NCBI GenBank assembly: GCA_963932465.1
Contig: OZ010791.1
Location: forward strand, 319,420,283-319,484,282
Origin: Maratus speciosus
Lineage: Eukaryota > Arthropoda > Arachnida > Araneae > Salticidae
DNA length: 64,000 nt
Reading direction: 5' to 3'
The position numbers and the translations under genes are program-made. The notes under the pieces are model-generated. The model was not told the DNA's origin, made no database searches, and saw only the letters and a program-made list of their open reading frames with translations. Shown here piece after piece: positions 11,719-23,037 of the stretch; position 1 is the first letter of the stretch, and the number at the start of each line of letters is the position of its first letter.

Positions 11719-14700
11719 CAGTGGACTCTCTCTATCTGAACACTCTCTAATCTGAACACCCCGGTATTATGAACACATTCCGACGACCTCGGCGAAACTC
11801 CATAGACATAACAAAAGATGAACTCTCTGTATTCTGAACACCCTCTAATCTGAACACCCCGCTATTATGAACGCTACTTTTGATCCCCAATCTATCCTAC
11901 CTCTCTCTAAACCGAACATGTGTTTTCAATCGGAATTCAGGGAATTCCCCCATAATGGAAATTCGGGAAATATGTCGTTGCAGAAGAATAAAATATTCAA
12001 CTGGATTTTAACTGTTTTTTTCTGGATTGAACTCGATTTTAAAATAGACAAAATCATTGTTAGATTTTAAGCATCTATCCGATGCTGCAATTTGAATAAT
12101 TCAGATTAAAATCTTCAGTTAAGAAAACAAATAAAACATTTATTATAACAAAGAAAGAAGAAATCGAAAGTATATTTTTCAAAAGGTAAGCTTTTACCGT
12201 ACGTGTTCTACATATCCACTAACATTCTTATATTTTTAATAAAGAAAAATGTCCAGATATAAAACTATTGACATTTCACAAAACGTAAATCATGATAATC
12301 AAAAATAAAATTAACAATTAAATCAATTTTTATCCAAAGAGATACAAGAAAAAATAATGTAAAAACCATATCACGTGATTCCCCCTCTCCCGATCTGAGA
12401 TATAAATAGAAAGATTACGCAACAGAAATGTCACGCCTCCCAGTGGCAGCAAAGAGACAACAGGTGTTAGGAGTGTACAAAAAGGATAATTGTTTGTTTT
12501 CCGCACATTATCGCTTCTGTTTCTTTCTTTGTTTTTTGTCCAGCAAAGGTAAAAAATTTTTGTCATTTTGCTATCGTCGCAGATACGTCGGAAATAAGTA
12601 TGAAAATGAAAAAACGGAAAGAACTGAAGCTTCAGGAAAAATACGATGTTGTTCAAAAATTAAAATCAAAAAAAAGTCAAAGGAAAATTGCAAGTCTCCA
12701 AATTGCAAAATCTGAGTTTGGAATTTCAGTAGACCAAGTCAATGCCATCAGTAAGAAAGAGAAAGAAATTATAGCCGCTTTTGAAGCAAATGAACCTTCC
12801 TCAAAGTGCAGAATTTCAGAAAAAGAAACAGGGAATGAGAACATAAACAATCATGTCTGGAAGTTTGTTTGCCAAATGAGAACTAAGAATCTTCCTGTCA
12901 CTGGACCCCTGCTAAAGCAGATTGCGCTAGATTTGGCAGAAAAGGAGAAATTTACGGAATTCAAGGGATCGGAAGGATGATTGACTCGCTTTAAAAGCCG
13001 GCATAACATCGAATTCAAAATAATCAACGGTGAAGCTGCAGACGTAAATATCGAGACTGTTTAGGAATGGAAAAGAAAACTTCCGGAAATAACGAAGGAT
13101 TTCGACTCTACTGACATTTTTAATGCCGACGAAATCGGCTTGTTTTTTAGAGCTCTTCCAAATAAAACCCTAGCACAAAGAAGCGAAAAATGCGTGGGCC
13201 GGAAAATGTCGAAAGAAAGACTTACCGTCATGCTCTGTGCCAGTTTTACGGGTGAGAAGCTCGAACCACTTGTGATCGGAAAAAGTGAAAAACCACGATG
13301 CTTCAAAAATGTGAATATCGCATAAGTGCACTATAAATCAAATCGAAAAGCCTGGATGACAATCCCAATTTTCTCTCAATGGTTGGAAGGCATTAACGAG
13401 ATGATGAAGAGAGAAGGAAGAAAAATTCTTCTTTTTGTTGATAATGCCAGATCACATACAAACATGCATCTGAGCAATGTGAGCCTCAAGTTCCTGCCAC
13501 CGAACTGTACTTCTGTAATCCAACCACTGGATCAAGGAGTAATCAAGACCTTTAAAGCTCACTACCGAATCCATTTTTTGAAGAAAATGTCCCTGGTGAT
13601 GGAAGAGGCAAATTTGGCAACCGAACTAACGAAGAAGGTCAACGTCATGGATGCTGTCCATTGGATATCAATGGCTTGGAATGAAGTAACCCCCTACACC
13701 ATCCAAAGATGCTTCTACAAAGCTGGATTTCCATGTGAGAATGAGCATATAAGAATAGAGGACCAAGACGCAACAGCTTTGAGAGATTTGGGGTTAATTC
13801 TTCAGGAGGTTCATACTGAAATTGAACCTGGAGCTTATCTCAAAGCCGTTGGAAGCCTTCCGGTTTGCAACAACAACATCGTTGAAGAGGAAGGGGACAG
13901 TGAAGAAGAAGTTGAACCAGAAAATACCGAAGGAACAAGAAGTACGATTACCTTCAAACAATATGGCCAAGAGATTCAAGACCTGTTGAACTATGCGGCT
14001 GAACATCACCCGGAAGCCTTCCCACTTCTTAAACAATTAGATAACATGTATGCTACACGAGCATACACAGTACAAAAACAGACTAAAATTACTCAGTTTT
14101 TTAAGTAATGTACCTATTTGGTTTCAAGTGATGTATTGTATAATCCTCCTGAGACCTGGCATACATTTAAATGAATGTTTTGCTTTCTCCTTCTATTGCG
14201 TTAAATTTCATTGTAGCAATCTAAAACCAGTTTGACATGGTAATGTATGAATTAAAATCCACATTCAGCTTTTGGATTTTGGCAACGGTAACTACTTTGT
14301 TTAAAAAATGGCGTAATAAATGAGTCAAGTCGGAATTCTACGTTCTGCTGGTAAGTTTCGTTTTTATGTTATTTTAATTTGATTAAATTATTATTATTTT
14401 TTTCAATTTTAATAGCAGATGTTAATAATTGCCTTATGCTCTTTATAATAATATTCTATTCTTTCCCATACTTTTAGCCTTTTTAAAATTATTTTAAAGC
14501 GAGTTATGGCCTGAACATCCTTTTAGATGGATGTGCTGTAAAACAAAATTAAAAAATCGAAATTTATTAATTTCTTTAAAAACATCATTTTTTATGCTTA
14601 TTTGTTGAAAAAACTCTCATAAAAAAATATATATGCATTATATTTTGCTTGGGTCTCAGGAGTATATGTAATCGTATGTTTTGTAAAACTTTTTTAATAA

Positions 14701-14970
14701 TAATAATAAGAAAAAAAATATAAAATAATTAGGCAGAATACAGGTCCGACTGAATTTAGTTTGACAGTGCATAAGCTGCCAAATCTAAATTCAGCACCTC
14801 TATCTCGGTAACTGGCATGGCTAACCAGGCTAAGTATTCTATACAGTCTATAAACTCAATACTAAGTAGAGTAGTACTACATTTCCCAATCTCCCTCTAT
14901 AATGAACACCCCCATAATCTGAACATTTTTGGTCGGTCCCATGAGTGTTCAGAATAGAGAGAGTCCACTG
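11719..14970 (+). mobile_element. Complete Tigger/pogo DNA transposon (3.25 kb)
   Basis: Ends are CAGTGGACTCTCTCTAT at the left and its complement at the right, with TA on both sides. Subterminal motifs CTCTAATCTGAACACCCC and ATTATGAAC repeat at 11745-11870, and TATAATGAACACCCCCATAA recurs near 14900, probably transposase-binding sites. One transposase frame (12600-14108) occupies the middle. Upstream (11880-12590) and downstream (14110-14880) sequence is non-coding. Full length with both ends intact makes this the best-preserved pogo-group copy in the window. Confidence 0.96.
12600..14108 (+). pseudogene. Tigger/pogo transposase, three in-frame stops
   Basis: Nuclear DDD transposase of the pogo group. 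A single frame of about 502 codons from ATG 12600 to TAA 14106 is broken by TGA 12978, TAG 13062 and TAA 13323, without a frameshift. Order: basic N-terminus with a psq/CENP-B-type helix-turn-helix (residues about 5-60, KKSQRKIA, ISKKEKEI); second CENP-B-type DNA-binding domain (about 80-150, LPVTGPLLKQIALDL, LTRFKSRHNI); DDE_1 catalytic core with Asp177 (NADEIGLFF), Asp281 (FVDNARSHT) and Asp311 (IQPLDQGVIK), giving the pogo-type D30D spacing; acidic stretch near 425-440 (EEEGDSEEEVEPEN); and a C-terminal QKQTKITQFFK that fits the PIP-box pattern Qxx[ILM]xxF[FY]. The first stop replaces the Trp expected before LTRF (TGG to TGA). ORFs in other frames here are shadows. Confidence 0.95.
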
Positions 14971-14986
14971 TATATATATATATATA
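14971..14986. repeat. (TA)n tract between two transposons
   Basis: A 16-base TA tract separates the Tigger right end (14970) from the left end of the next pogo-like element (14989). It is the other half of the microsatellite at 11705. Confidence 0.9.
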
Positions 14987-15453
14987 CAGCTGAAGGTGGC
15001 CTAAAATTATCCCATTAAGGTGAAAACATGTGTAAAGTAACATAACTGTTTAAATAAAACTTTGGTCCTATGCTAAAATGTTTTACACTATATTTTGCAT
15101 CAAAAACATAATTTCATATTATTTTAAACCAAATTGAGTAATGAAAAAAACAGTTTTTGAAAATGACGCCAAAAAATCATTTTACCCTCATCCAAGGGCA
15201 AAATGATCCTTCATTTAAAAATAATTGTAAACTGTTTTTTATCGGCAAAATAAAAGACATAAAAGGAATTCTGGCAATACATACTAAAATAAAATAAATT
15301 TTACAATCAAATTACATACATTATTTATTTTAGGTAAATTTTAAAATAAAAAGGTGTCAGAAATAATTTTAAAAAAACAATAAAATGAAATATTTGAAAA
15401 TTATGATCAAAAGTAATAGCCCATAATAAATGCAGAAATAAGTTAAATAATGC

Positions 15454-16016
15454 CTATTTCCGACCCATCCGAAAACTTGGAATATTTAAGCACATATTGC
15501 AATGATACACATAATCGTCATTCTCATCTATCCCTGCCCATGGATTTTGCACCCACTTACGGCACTTGTGACACTGGATCGAAACTTCGGCTGCTGCATA
15601 GTTCATCGCAATATTTACACTTGTGTTCATCTGCTGAATCTGTTTCACTATATTCTAAATATTCGATTTTAAGCACCCTTTTCATCTTTATGGGAATCAG
15701 TGTTACCAGTGGGCTATTTTTTTTTAATTCAAATTTCTTGATGGGCACTACTTTTTTGAAATAGTAAAATTCGCCTTATTTAATAACATATTAATTAAGG
15801 CGAAAACAAGAGGAATTTTAACGTTTCAGAAAAGTGGCTTCAATCAAGAAATCTGAATTTTAAAAAAGTAGCCTACTGGCAACACTGATTGGAATACGTC
15901 TTTGCTTTGACTTCATGCTCTTTTCTTTGCTTGTTCTGACTATTTCGTTTTTAGATTTATCACGTTTTAATTGAATTTTCTTAGCTGTAGACTCTTTCAT
16001 CTACTCTTTGTGTTTT
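15454..16016 (-). pseudogene. pogo-like transposase C-terminal zinc-binding domain, split by MITE
   Basis: Read on the - strand, a basic linker (MKESTAKKIQLKRDKSKNEI and SKEKSMKSKQRRI) leads to IKMKRVLKIEYLEYSETD. Then comes a cysteine-rich domain: CKYCDEL, a one-base frameshift near 15600, CHKCRKWVQNPWAG, DENDDYVYHCNMC. The pattern C-x2-C ... C-x2-C ... H-C-x2-C resembles the PHD/RING-like tail found on many arthropod pogo/jerky-type transposases. The frame is interrupted at 15690-15895 by a 190-bp MITE. Without it and one 8-bp target copy, RRIPIKMKR is continuous. The DDE core is missing. The role of the zinc tail (protein or DNA contact) is not known to me. Confidence 0.75.
15698..15887. 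mobile_element. hAT-like MITE nested in the pogo-like element
   Basis: Ends are CAGTGTTACCAGTGGGCTA at the left and, read on the other strand, CAGTGTTGCCAGTAGGCTA at the right. The arms pair over about 55 bp (AATTCAAATTTCTTGAT against ATCAAGAAATCTGAATT). The flanks ATGGGAAT (15690-15697) and ATTGGAAT (15888-15895) are an 8-bp target duplication with one mismatch, the hAT signature. Total added length (198 bp) is a multiple of three. Confidence 0.88.
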
Positions 16017-16645
16017 TATATCTTTCGTTTCCAAGAACAGTTGATTATTATAAGGACTGCTCGTTAAAATGACACTTTTCATCGATTTCCTTTTCTCGAA
16101 GTGCTTGATTCTGTTTTCTTTGAAGACGGCAGGATTACACGTGGACACAAAGAGATAGGTTTTGGGCAGTTATACATTTGGCTCCCATGATGGCTAAGGA
16201 GCCGGTACCGTATTTCCTTCAGCCACTGAAATGGTAGTAAAATGATCCACATAATGGATCATTCTACCCGGCAACATGACCGTCCATTTTAGGTCATATA
16301 AGTAGATGACGCCGAGAAACATAACAAACTTAGCATGTGCAATTCACTTCTAAAAACATACGATATTAAGTAAACCAAGTCATATTTCTGTATATAAAAG
16401 ACTGTAAATGTAAATTAATATGAAAGTTAGTTCTTATCTTATAACAGATGTCATAAAAACCACTTTTTCAAAGAATTCTATTTAGAAGCGTAATACTGAG
16501 ATCGTTTCAATACCGCCATTGCTTCTTTTTCACTTGGCACAACTAGTTTATATGTTACCCTGTAGATAGCGCGACCTGTCTGGAAGAAAACCTATGTGGA
16601 TCGTTTTGCCCGCTAGGATCATTTTAGTCTACCTTCCCCTATACA

Positions 16646-17584
16646 TTTGTCACCTGTGATTTTAGTTGTTGTAGCAATACAAAAAGTATATACTTTTAGA
16701 TCTTTGAAAATTTTAAAAAAATAATAATACCTTTTCAATTCCTAAATATAAAGAAACGAATATATCCATGATGCCTAACATATTTCATAATTAATGTATA
16801 ATATTTTTTTCTCAAAAGCTTTAGACACATCATTAAAATATCGTTTATTAAATAACGATATAAAACTAAACAAGAATCTATATTTTACATATTAGATTAC
16901 ATAAAATTATTCAAAAATATCATAACAAATTGGATAAATGGGTATATTATCATAAGTTTGATATACAAAAATGCGAAAACTTTCGGCAGAATGAAAAACA
17001 TCTTTTAAAACTTTCATATGATCCTCTTTATTAATGCATTAGTCTAGTTTCATATTTCTTCAAATAATGCAGTTTCCATTCAATTAATTACTTTTGGAAA
17101 TATTCGTAGTAGATAATGTCACATTTTCCCAATGCCCAATTGTTTTAAATCTTTTGTGGTATCATATTTCTTTTAATGATTATATAATTCAATGTGAAAT
17201 ATACCTCAAATATTTCTAAATAGGGCTTAAGTCCGGGCTTAAAGCTGAATAATTTTAAACGTTAACATTTCGTATCGAAAGCAATGGGCGTTGTGATTTG
17301 AAGCATTCTTGCGCTGAAATCTCAACCCAGGACACCCTATGATGTAACCAAATGCAAGTAGATGGTGCTGTAGTGTCTTTTGTTACTTTATTGAATCTGG
17401 CTTCGCATGGCAAACTGCCAGATAGGTTGGATCATTAAAGCCAATTTACTCCACATCATCAGAAACTTGCTGCCTTTTCGTTTGCTGAAAAGAAGAATCA
17501 CAGATTTAATCTGAGGTCATGGCAGTAACAATTCCGGATGAGTCTCCGGATATGATACTCTATTAGATTCCGTTGATGAATAAA
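16646..17584. other. No recognised gene
   Basis: AT-rich, with a less AT-rich stretch from 17280 to 17560. I recognise no protein or RNA gene here. Confidence 0.45.
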
Positions 17585-17676
17585 ATGGAGCACTCGTCAC
17601 CGTGCAACGAATACTACACCATCGATGAAGAAAATGACGCACTCGTCACCATACAACGAATACTACGTTAGTGTCC
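17572..17676. repeat. 50-bp tandem duplication
   Basis: GATGAATAAAATGGAGCACT and GATGAAGAAAATGACGCACT start about 50 bp apart, each followed by CGTCACC, CAACGAATACTAC. Two units, about 85 percent alike by eye. No coding role seen. Confidence 0.75.
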
Positions 17677-17689
17677 AATCTCCTCTTGC

Positions 17690-18168
17690 CTGCTTATGGT
17701 GTGTTTTCAGTCTCGGTCAGTAAAGCACTTTTCAAAACAATGTTCTAGAAATCTGTTATGCCTCTATATACTGTGTCATTTGAGACTCAAAATGAATTTT
17801 AATTTCATTTTCGTACATATTTTGCTTTGACACAAAACTTCCAACTTTTCGATCAGTTTGAATGCTTGTTAAAAGTGGCCACTCGCATTATGTTTTTCGG
17901 TTGAATTTCCTATTTATTCCATATACTCTATATATACCTCGTTTTGAACGATTTAATTTTCTAGAAAATAAAATAAAGGGGCCTATTTTAAGATTTCAAT
18001 TTGGATATCAAAAATGAACTCTTTTGTAAATTCCTTAGCTATAGACATCCTAAATAATTAACGGAAATTGAATATTGGTTATTATACTGGTCATGGAAAA
18101 TGGATGGTTGGTTAAAACCAATTCAGCAATTGATAACATTTTTTATAGCATTCGTAAACGATTAAGAC

Positions 18169-18206
<38 letters not shown>

Positions 18207-19190
18207 AATAAAAAATCGTATTTTTTAAATAAGTAATGTTGATGCAGCCGTTATAATATCTCTACTACATTTAATTTCAATTATATTTTAAATATTTACT
18301 GTAAAATTACTCAATATATTTTTCTTTCTAATTTTATTATCATACATTTGTGTTTGCCTAAATTTTTGAAAACAGACACCTATGCCAGTACATGTAATGT
18401 TCATCCCGAAATGTTGTATGGTATAGTCCGTGGAAATAAAATATATTTTTCTTTGACGTTATGCATAATGATGCATAACGTTATGCATAATTTGCTAAGT
18501 TCAATAATATAACCGCAATTGCGATTTTCTTCGAAAGAACTTTATATCCATTACTTGAAAATATGTAAAACTAAAGCAAAACTTTAATTAAGAGCATGCC
18601 TTCATCGTTACATTGGAAATAATTACTGTTTAAAATAATTGTAGAAACTCTTATCTATGAAATTAGTTTGGAAGGAAAGTCATTACAAAATTAATGAATA
18701 ACTTGAGAATGGTACAGTCTGCGGCTTAGTAAATGTTTAATTATGAAGATATGTAATATGTATTTGATGTTTCTAATTATTCCACCACCATACTGCTTAA
18801 TTTATTATACGACGTAGATTTTTGGAAATTTATAAAAATAGCAGTACTAAACAAAATTAGGAAAATGCCCTGGAACGATATATAAATTTTTAAATGTTTT
18901 TGAATTTATCATTCACAACATCGAAAAGCACAGAAATGGAAATAGTGGTATTTTTTATGCAGAGAATATCATCATATCTCACAAATAAATACATTGATTT
19001 ACTTTTTAAATTATCAACAGACAAAAAAATACAAATTATAAAAATACATATTGCTGAAAGTTTTAAAATTTTTAAAACTAGAATTACTGAACAATAAAAC
19101 GGGTTTCAAAATTATCCTTAAATATAACTTATTTTTATAGCAATTTGAATTTGATGATGGCATTACGGTGCACCAACAAGTATAATGTAC
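17690..19190. other. No recognised gene; poly-T tract
   Basis: Contains a T run at 18172-18201 and a short imperfect palindrome around ACGTTATGCATAATGATGC (18455-18490, TTATGCATAA repeated). The 67-codon frame at 18894 is AT-biased and matches nothing I know. Confidence 0.45.
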
Positions 19191-19209
19191 ATATATATAT
19201 ATATATATA

Positions 19210-20280
19210 GTTAAAAAATTCCAATAGTTATTTCAAGCATTACCACAAACTGTAAACTTTAATTGAAGCACAAAATTAACTTAACCAAACCAAATAAGAA
19301 CTATAATTTAACTTAATAAACAAACTTAAAGAAACACAACTTAACCAACTTTAAGTTAAACAAAACAACCATAAGAAACAAGGCAAATAACTAATTAAAC
19401 ATGGAGACAGGTCTGTGTGGCTTATGACACACTAATGCAGGGTTAAAACTGTTTTTAAGCATGCAACATTCCCCAGATTTATCTGTCGAGACCATATTGA
19501 AAAAACAAATGAAACAAGATTAAAGCTAAATGAAACCGACCGACCGAAATCAATCCATATCAAAAGCGATCTGTTTCCACTACATTCCGTAAAAAACACG
19601 CTTCGAGTAAAGGCATCAATTCACTTCTGTTCTTGCAAGTTCTAACATAATTATACGTCATATTTTTGACCAGACTCATAGGATAACCCTGTTTCACAGC
19701 AGTGACGTACCATTTCAGCATATCCTCATTTAAAAATGACACTATCCGATGTCAATCGGTTTAATCTGTTTAAACCGTTAATATAAATGTTTCTGAATAC
19801 CGATATATGGACATTTGAATTGAAATTCAATATTGCAATTGTTTTAAAGTTAAAATCGTCTCTTTTATCATAAACCGATGTAATTAAATTTCTGTTTTCT
19901 AATTTTAGATTTACATCTAAGTAATTTGTATTGGAACTATTATGACTACCGGAAAGTTTCAATTCTAAATTTTTAGGATAATATTTAAATTCATGGTTAA
20001 TCTTTATTCCATTCAACTCGACAATCAAAACGTCGTCGATATATCTGAAACTCATTATGTCTTTATGTAATTCACTTATATTTTCATATATATCTAGATA
20101 CATGCCGGCCAAAATTGAACTGCAACTCCCCCCCATGGGGATACCCTTAATCTGCTTATATACCTTATTGCCCTCATATAAAAAATTCTCTTGAACCACC
20201 AATTGAAACAAATTTTGAAATTCACTTAATTCCATGTATAAATCACCATACCTATTATACACCTCCAATATCTTCTCCCT

Positions 20281-20283
<3 letters not shown>
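19210..20283 (-). mobile_element. 5'-truncated Penelope-like retroelement in a (TA)n site
   Basis: A reverse-transcriptase fragment and its 3' trailer occupy the segment exactly between two TA tracts (19191-19209 and 20284-20320). The coding strand is -, so the tract at 20284 adjoins the truncated 5' end and the one at 19209 the 3' end. Such 5' truncation is typical of target-primed retroelements, and Penelope-like elements often sit in simple repeats. Confidence 0.65.
19560..20283 (-). pseudogene. Reverse transcriptase fragment (Penelope-like)
   Basis: Copies element RNA into DNA in intact relatives. From about 20280 the - strand reads REKILEVYNRYGDLYMEL, then the palm motifs GIPMGGSCSSILAGMYLD and FRYIDDVLIV (the catalytic [YF]xDD box as YIDD). 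Then follow TNYLDVNLKLEN and YDKRDDFNFK, a block I associate with Penelope-type reverse transcriptases. A frameshift near 19740 moves the rest (NEDMLKWYVTAVKQGYPMSL) to another frame. The fingers region and any endonuclease are absent, so the copy is dead. The open frame upstream through IYIYIYIYI is merely translated TA microsatellite. Penelope-like is my best assignment; a non-LTR origin is the alternative. Confidence 0.78.

Positions 20284-20320
<37 letters not shown>
20284..20320. repeat. (TA)n microsatellite
   Basis: About 18 uninterrupted TA units at the 5' edge of the reverse-transcriptase fragment. Confidence 0.95.
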
Positions 20321-20321
<1 letters not shown>

Positions 20322-20952
20322 CCCATTTTCTCCACCGGCTGTCTTCTTTCGTGCACCTGTTTAAATCCAACGAATGTTATTACGACAAATTTGGATTTTA
20401 ATGTAGCTGAATTTCCGTAAATATAATATTAATTGGATGTATTGAAATCCAACAAGTTTTAAGATAAAAACAAACTAAAATCGACTTCAAGAGATACTAT
20501 TATACCCTATTGAAATGATACATATTGTTCTTATTTTTTAGCTGTATTGTAAGGTGAGTGGTTTGGAATAAAACAGTATTTTAGAGTAGCCTTTTTTGTT
20601 AGCCACATTCACTTTAAATCACACTGCTTCCAATATAGCGACACGATCATATATTAAACGTTTGATGTTGGTTTGTAAAGATACTGAAATTGATAAGACG
20701 ACTATTTTAAAACACATAGCATAGTTATGTATCCGTTGCCGCCATATTTAAAACTTGTGATGATTGGTTAGTATTTACAAATGTTAGAGACTATTAAGTA
20801 AACAAGAAAACTGACGTAAGTAACATGCCATATGTAAATCCTAATTAAATTAAAATGTTTCACAACCAAAGAGTGCTCTTTCCAAGAAAAAGCAAAATAT
20901 GATAATGGAAACAGTCGTTCACAAAGTATGTGTGAACACAGATACAAATATA

Positions 20953-22599
20953 GGGGAGACTAGGGAGGGATGACCATACGGAAGGCTTGACTCACCCATC
21001 ATTTTTGATATTTAAAAGAATTGTTATCAAAAGAATTTTTATTAAAATAATTTTTATCAATAAGAAGTTTTATCAATAGATTTCAAGCAAAGCTACTAGA
21101 ATGCTCAAACAACAGTCTTTGTTTCATACAGATAATCGAAATATGTGTGGAAAAAAATCAATTGTGAACCCTAAAAGTTGTGTTTTTTAGAAATATTTCG
21201 TAAGCTTTTTCCAGATAATTATATCATGGTAATTTAAGTAAGTAGGTTTTAAGTAATGCAGAAGTATCGAGTTTTCATTCCAGGCATAAAGATTGTACAG
21301 TATATTAGGATTAACATAACAATGTGCTATTTTTTAGAAAACGGATATGTGGGGATGCTTGACCCAGTCAATTTTAGGGAGGGTTGACCAGATGCTCAAG
21401 TCTCCCTTAATTAAGTGGTTTTTGAAATCTTTTTATTATGCACTGTGCAAAATGTAAGGTTAATGATTATCTATAAAAAATGTACATTTATTCTGTAAAG
21501 CTACAGTAAAATGGGGTGATGAAAAGAAAATATTTAAAACTGATTAAAGAAAGATGTAAAAAATTGCTATAGTATCCACTGCAAGAAAAAATTTAATGAA
21601 ATATAAATGGGAAAGTTGATAGGAACTTTTTTCCATTTAAATATTACTGACAATAGGTAAATAGAACCTTTCATCGGCAGTGGTATGGTTATTAAGCCAC
21701 TTAATTTTAATTCAAAAACGCCACAATGGTACGCGAATTTTGCTAAAATCTTTTTCATTTAATATGTATGTGAAATATAGCATTTTTATTATTTCCAAAT
21801 TAATTTGTTCGTAAATTCCGGGGTCATTCTTTTATTTCAACATTTTAGTACTGAAAGTACTTTGTCACAGAAAGCGTTAAATCATGTTAATGATAAGTTA
21901 AGTGTTCATGCGGCTTAAAAAGTACATAGCATCTATCGAAAAAGTTTACGAATGTCTGTAGACAAATCTCACCAGGATGAATACAGTGAGATGGAAAAAC
22001 TATGTGAAAAATAGCGATGTCAGATCGAGTGTCACAAAAATTAGGACAAGAAGACATAAAAAGGGGACAGTGACTGCTAAATCCGGTCATAATAATACAT
22101 GAAACCCTATAAAAACGGAAGCTGTTTCTAACGGAATATTGTCTTAAATGTCAAAATTTCATTTTCCCGGCTGTACAATTATACCTGCTCAGATAAAATC
22201 GTGTTTAAAACAAAAATTTTTCTCCTCTGACTTATAATCGCGTCTAAACAGGTTTGTTTAAGCATCTATTTTCAAATATATATTTTTTATAATAATTAAA
22301 GTATGTAGAATAAAGTCATTTTGCTTTATTTAAACTGATTTTATTCTTCTCCATAAATATTTCAATATAAAACAAAGTGGGTCAACCCTCCCATATGTGG
22401 GGAGCCTTTACCCATTATTTTCTCATGATTAAAATCAATGATTTTTCAAATTTCTTATATATTACACTTATGTAACAATTTTATTTTGATAGCTGGTTGT
22501 ATCACGAATAAAATTGTTTATAAAATTTATTCTAGGTTCAATATTTAAACAATAAAAAATCATTTTGTAAAAAGTGGGTCAACCCTCCCTAGTCTCCCC
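20953..22599 (+). mobile_element. pogo-like non-autonomous element, family E, copy 1
   Basis: Terminal inverted repeats GGGGAGACTAGGGAGGG face each other, with TA at 20951-20952 and 22600-22601. Subterminal copies of the motif appear at 21340-21410 (GGGAGGGTTGACCAGATGC, AAGTCTCCCTTAA) and 22380-22420 (GGTCAACCCTCCCATATG). The interior matches 42721-44436 in reverse orientation, for example AATTATACCTGCTCAGATAA at about 22180 against TTTCTAAGCAGGTATAATT at about 43145. Only a decayed helix-turn-helix remnant is coding-like. Confidence 0.9.
21895..22060 (+). pseudogene. pogo-type helix-turn-helix remnant (family E copy 1)
   Basis: The + strand reads VDKSHQDEYSEMEKL, corresponding to VDKFHQDKYSEMKPN in the better copy at 43279-43554. 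The upstream helix region is broken by a stop. No catalytic domain follows. It would have been the N-terminal DNA-binding exon of a transposase that has since been deleted. Confidence 0.6.
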
Positions 22600-23037
22600 T
22601 ATATGTAAACTAACCGTATGAACTACTTTGGTGAATGTCAGTTAATAAGTTAATTCTGATCAGTTCAAAGATTTAATTTCAGAATATTATTTTAAACCAA
22701 TCAATATACCGCTTTACCAATATACCAATATACCAATTTACCTTTTTATCGTTGAACAGTAGCTAATCCTTAACCCTTAAATGCATGAATTATTCTTTTA
22801 GAATTGTATTTTTTTATTTTTATATCAAGTATTAGACACCAGAAATCTTTAAATAGACTTTTAACTTTATTTAGTAGCATATTTTTGTAACTTTTACAGG
22901 ATTAATATTTCTATATAAATATAGTGGTTGTAAGAACTTAATTTATATATTAAAAATTAAATAAAAAGGTGATGGAAATTTACATCACTATGCATTTAGG
23001 GGTTAAATAGTTACTTTTACACTCCTTGTTTCAATTA

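Larger units (their letters stand above)
14989..16639 (-). mobile_element. Internally deleted pogo-like element with zinc-finger tail
   Basis: The left end GCTGAAGGTGGCCTAAAAT and the right end read on the other strand, GGGGAAGGTAGACTAAAAT, are imperfect terminal inverted repeats. Both flanks carry TATACA (14983-14988 and 16640-16645); pogo elements normally duplicate only TA, so the longer match may come from the TA-rich site. Internal motifs around AAATGATCC recur at 15205, 16242 and 16258, and as GGATCATTTT at 16615. Only the C-terminal part of a transposase survives, on the - strand. A hAT-like MITE sits inside that coding part. Confidence 0.8.

Noticed and set aside
12428..12715. Alternative upstream start for the Tigger transposase (ATG 12428)
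   Set aside because: It lies in a different frame, and the psq-like DNA-binding domain begins only after ATG 12600.
20284..20370. N-terminal extension of the reverse-transcriptase frame
   Set aside because: The IYIYIY stretch is translation of a TA microsatellite, and the codons before it lie outside the element.
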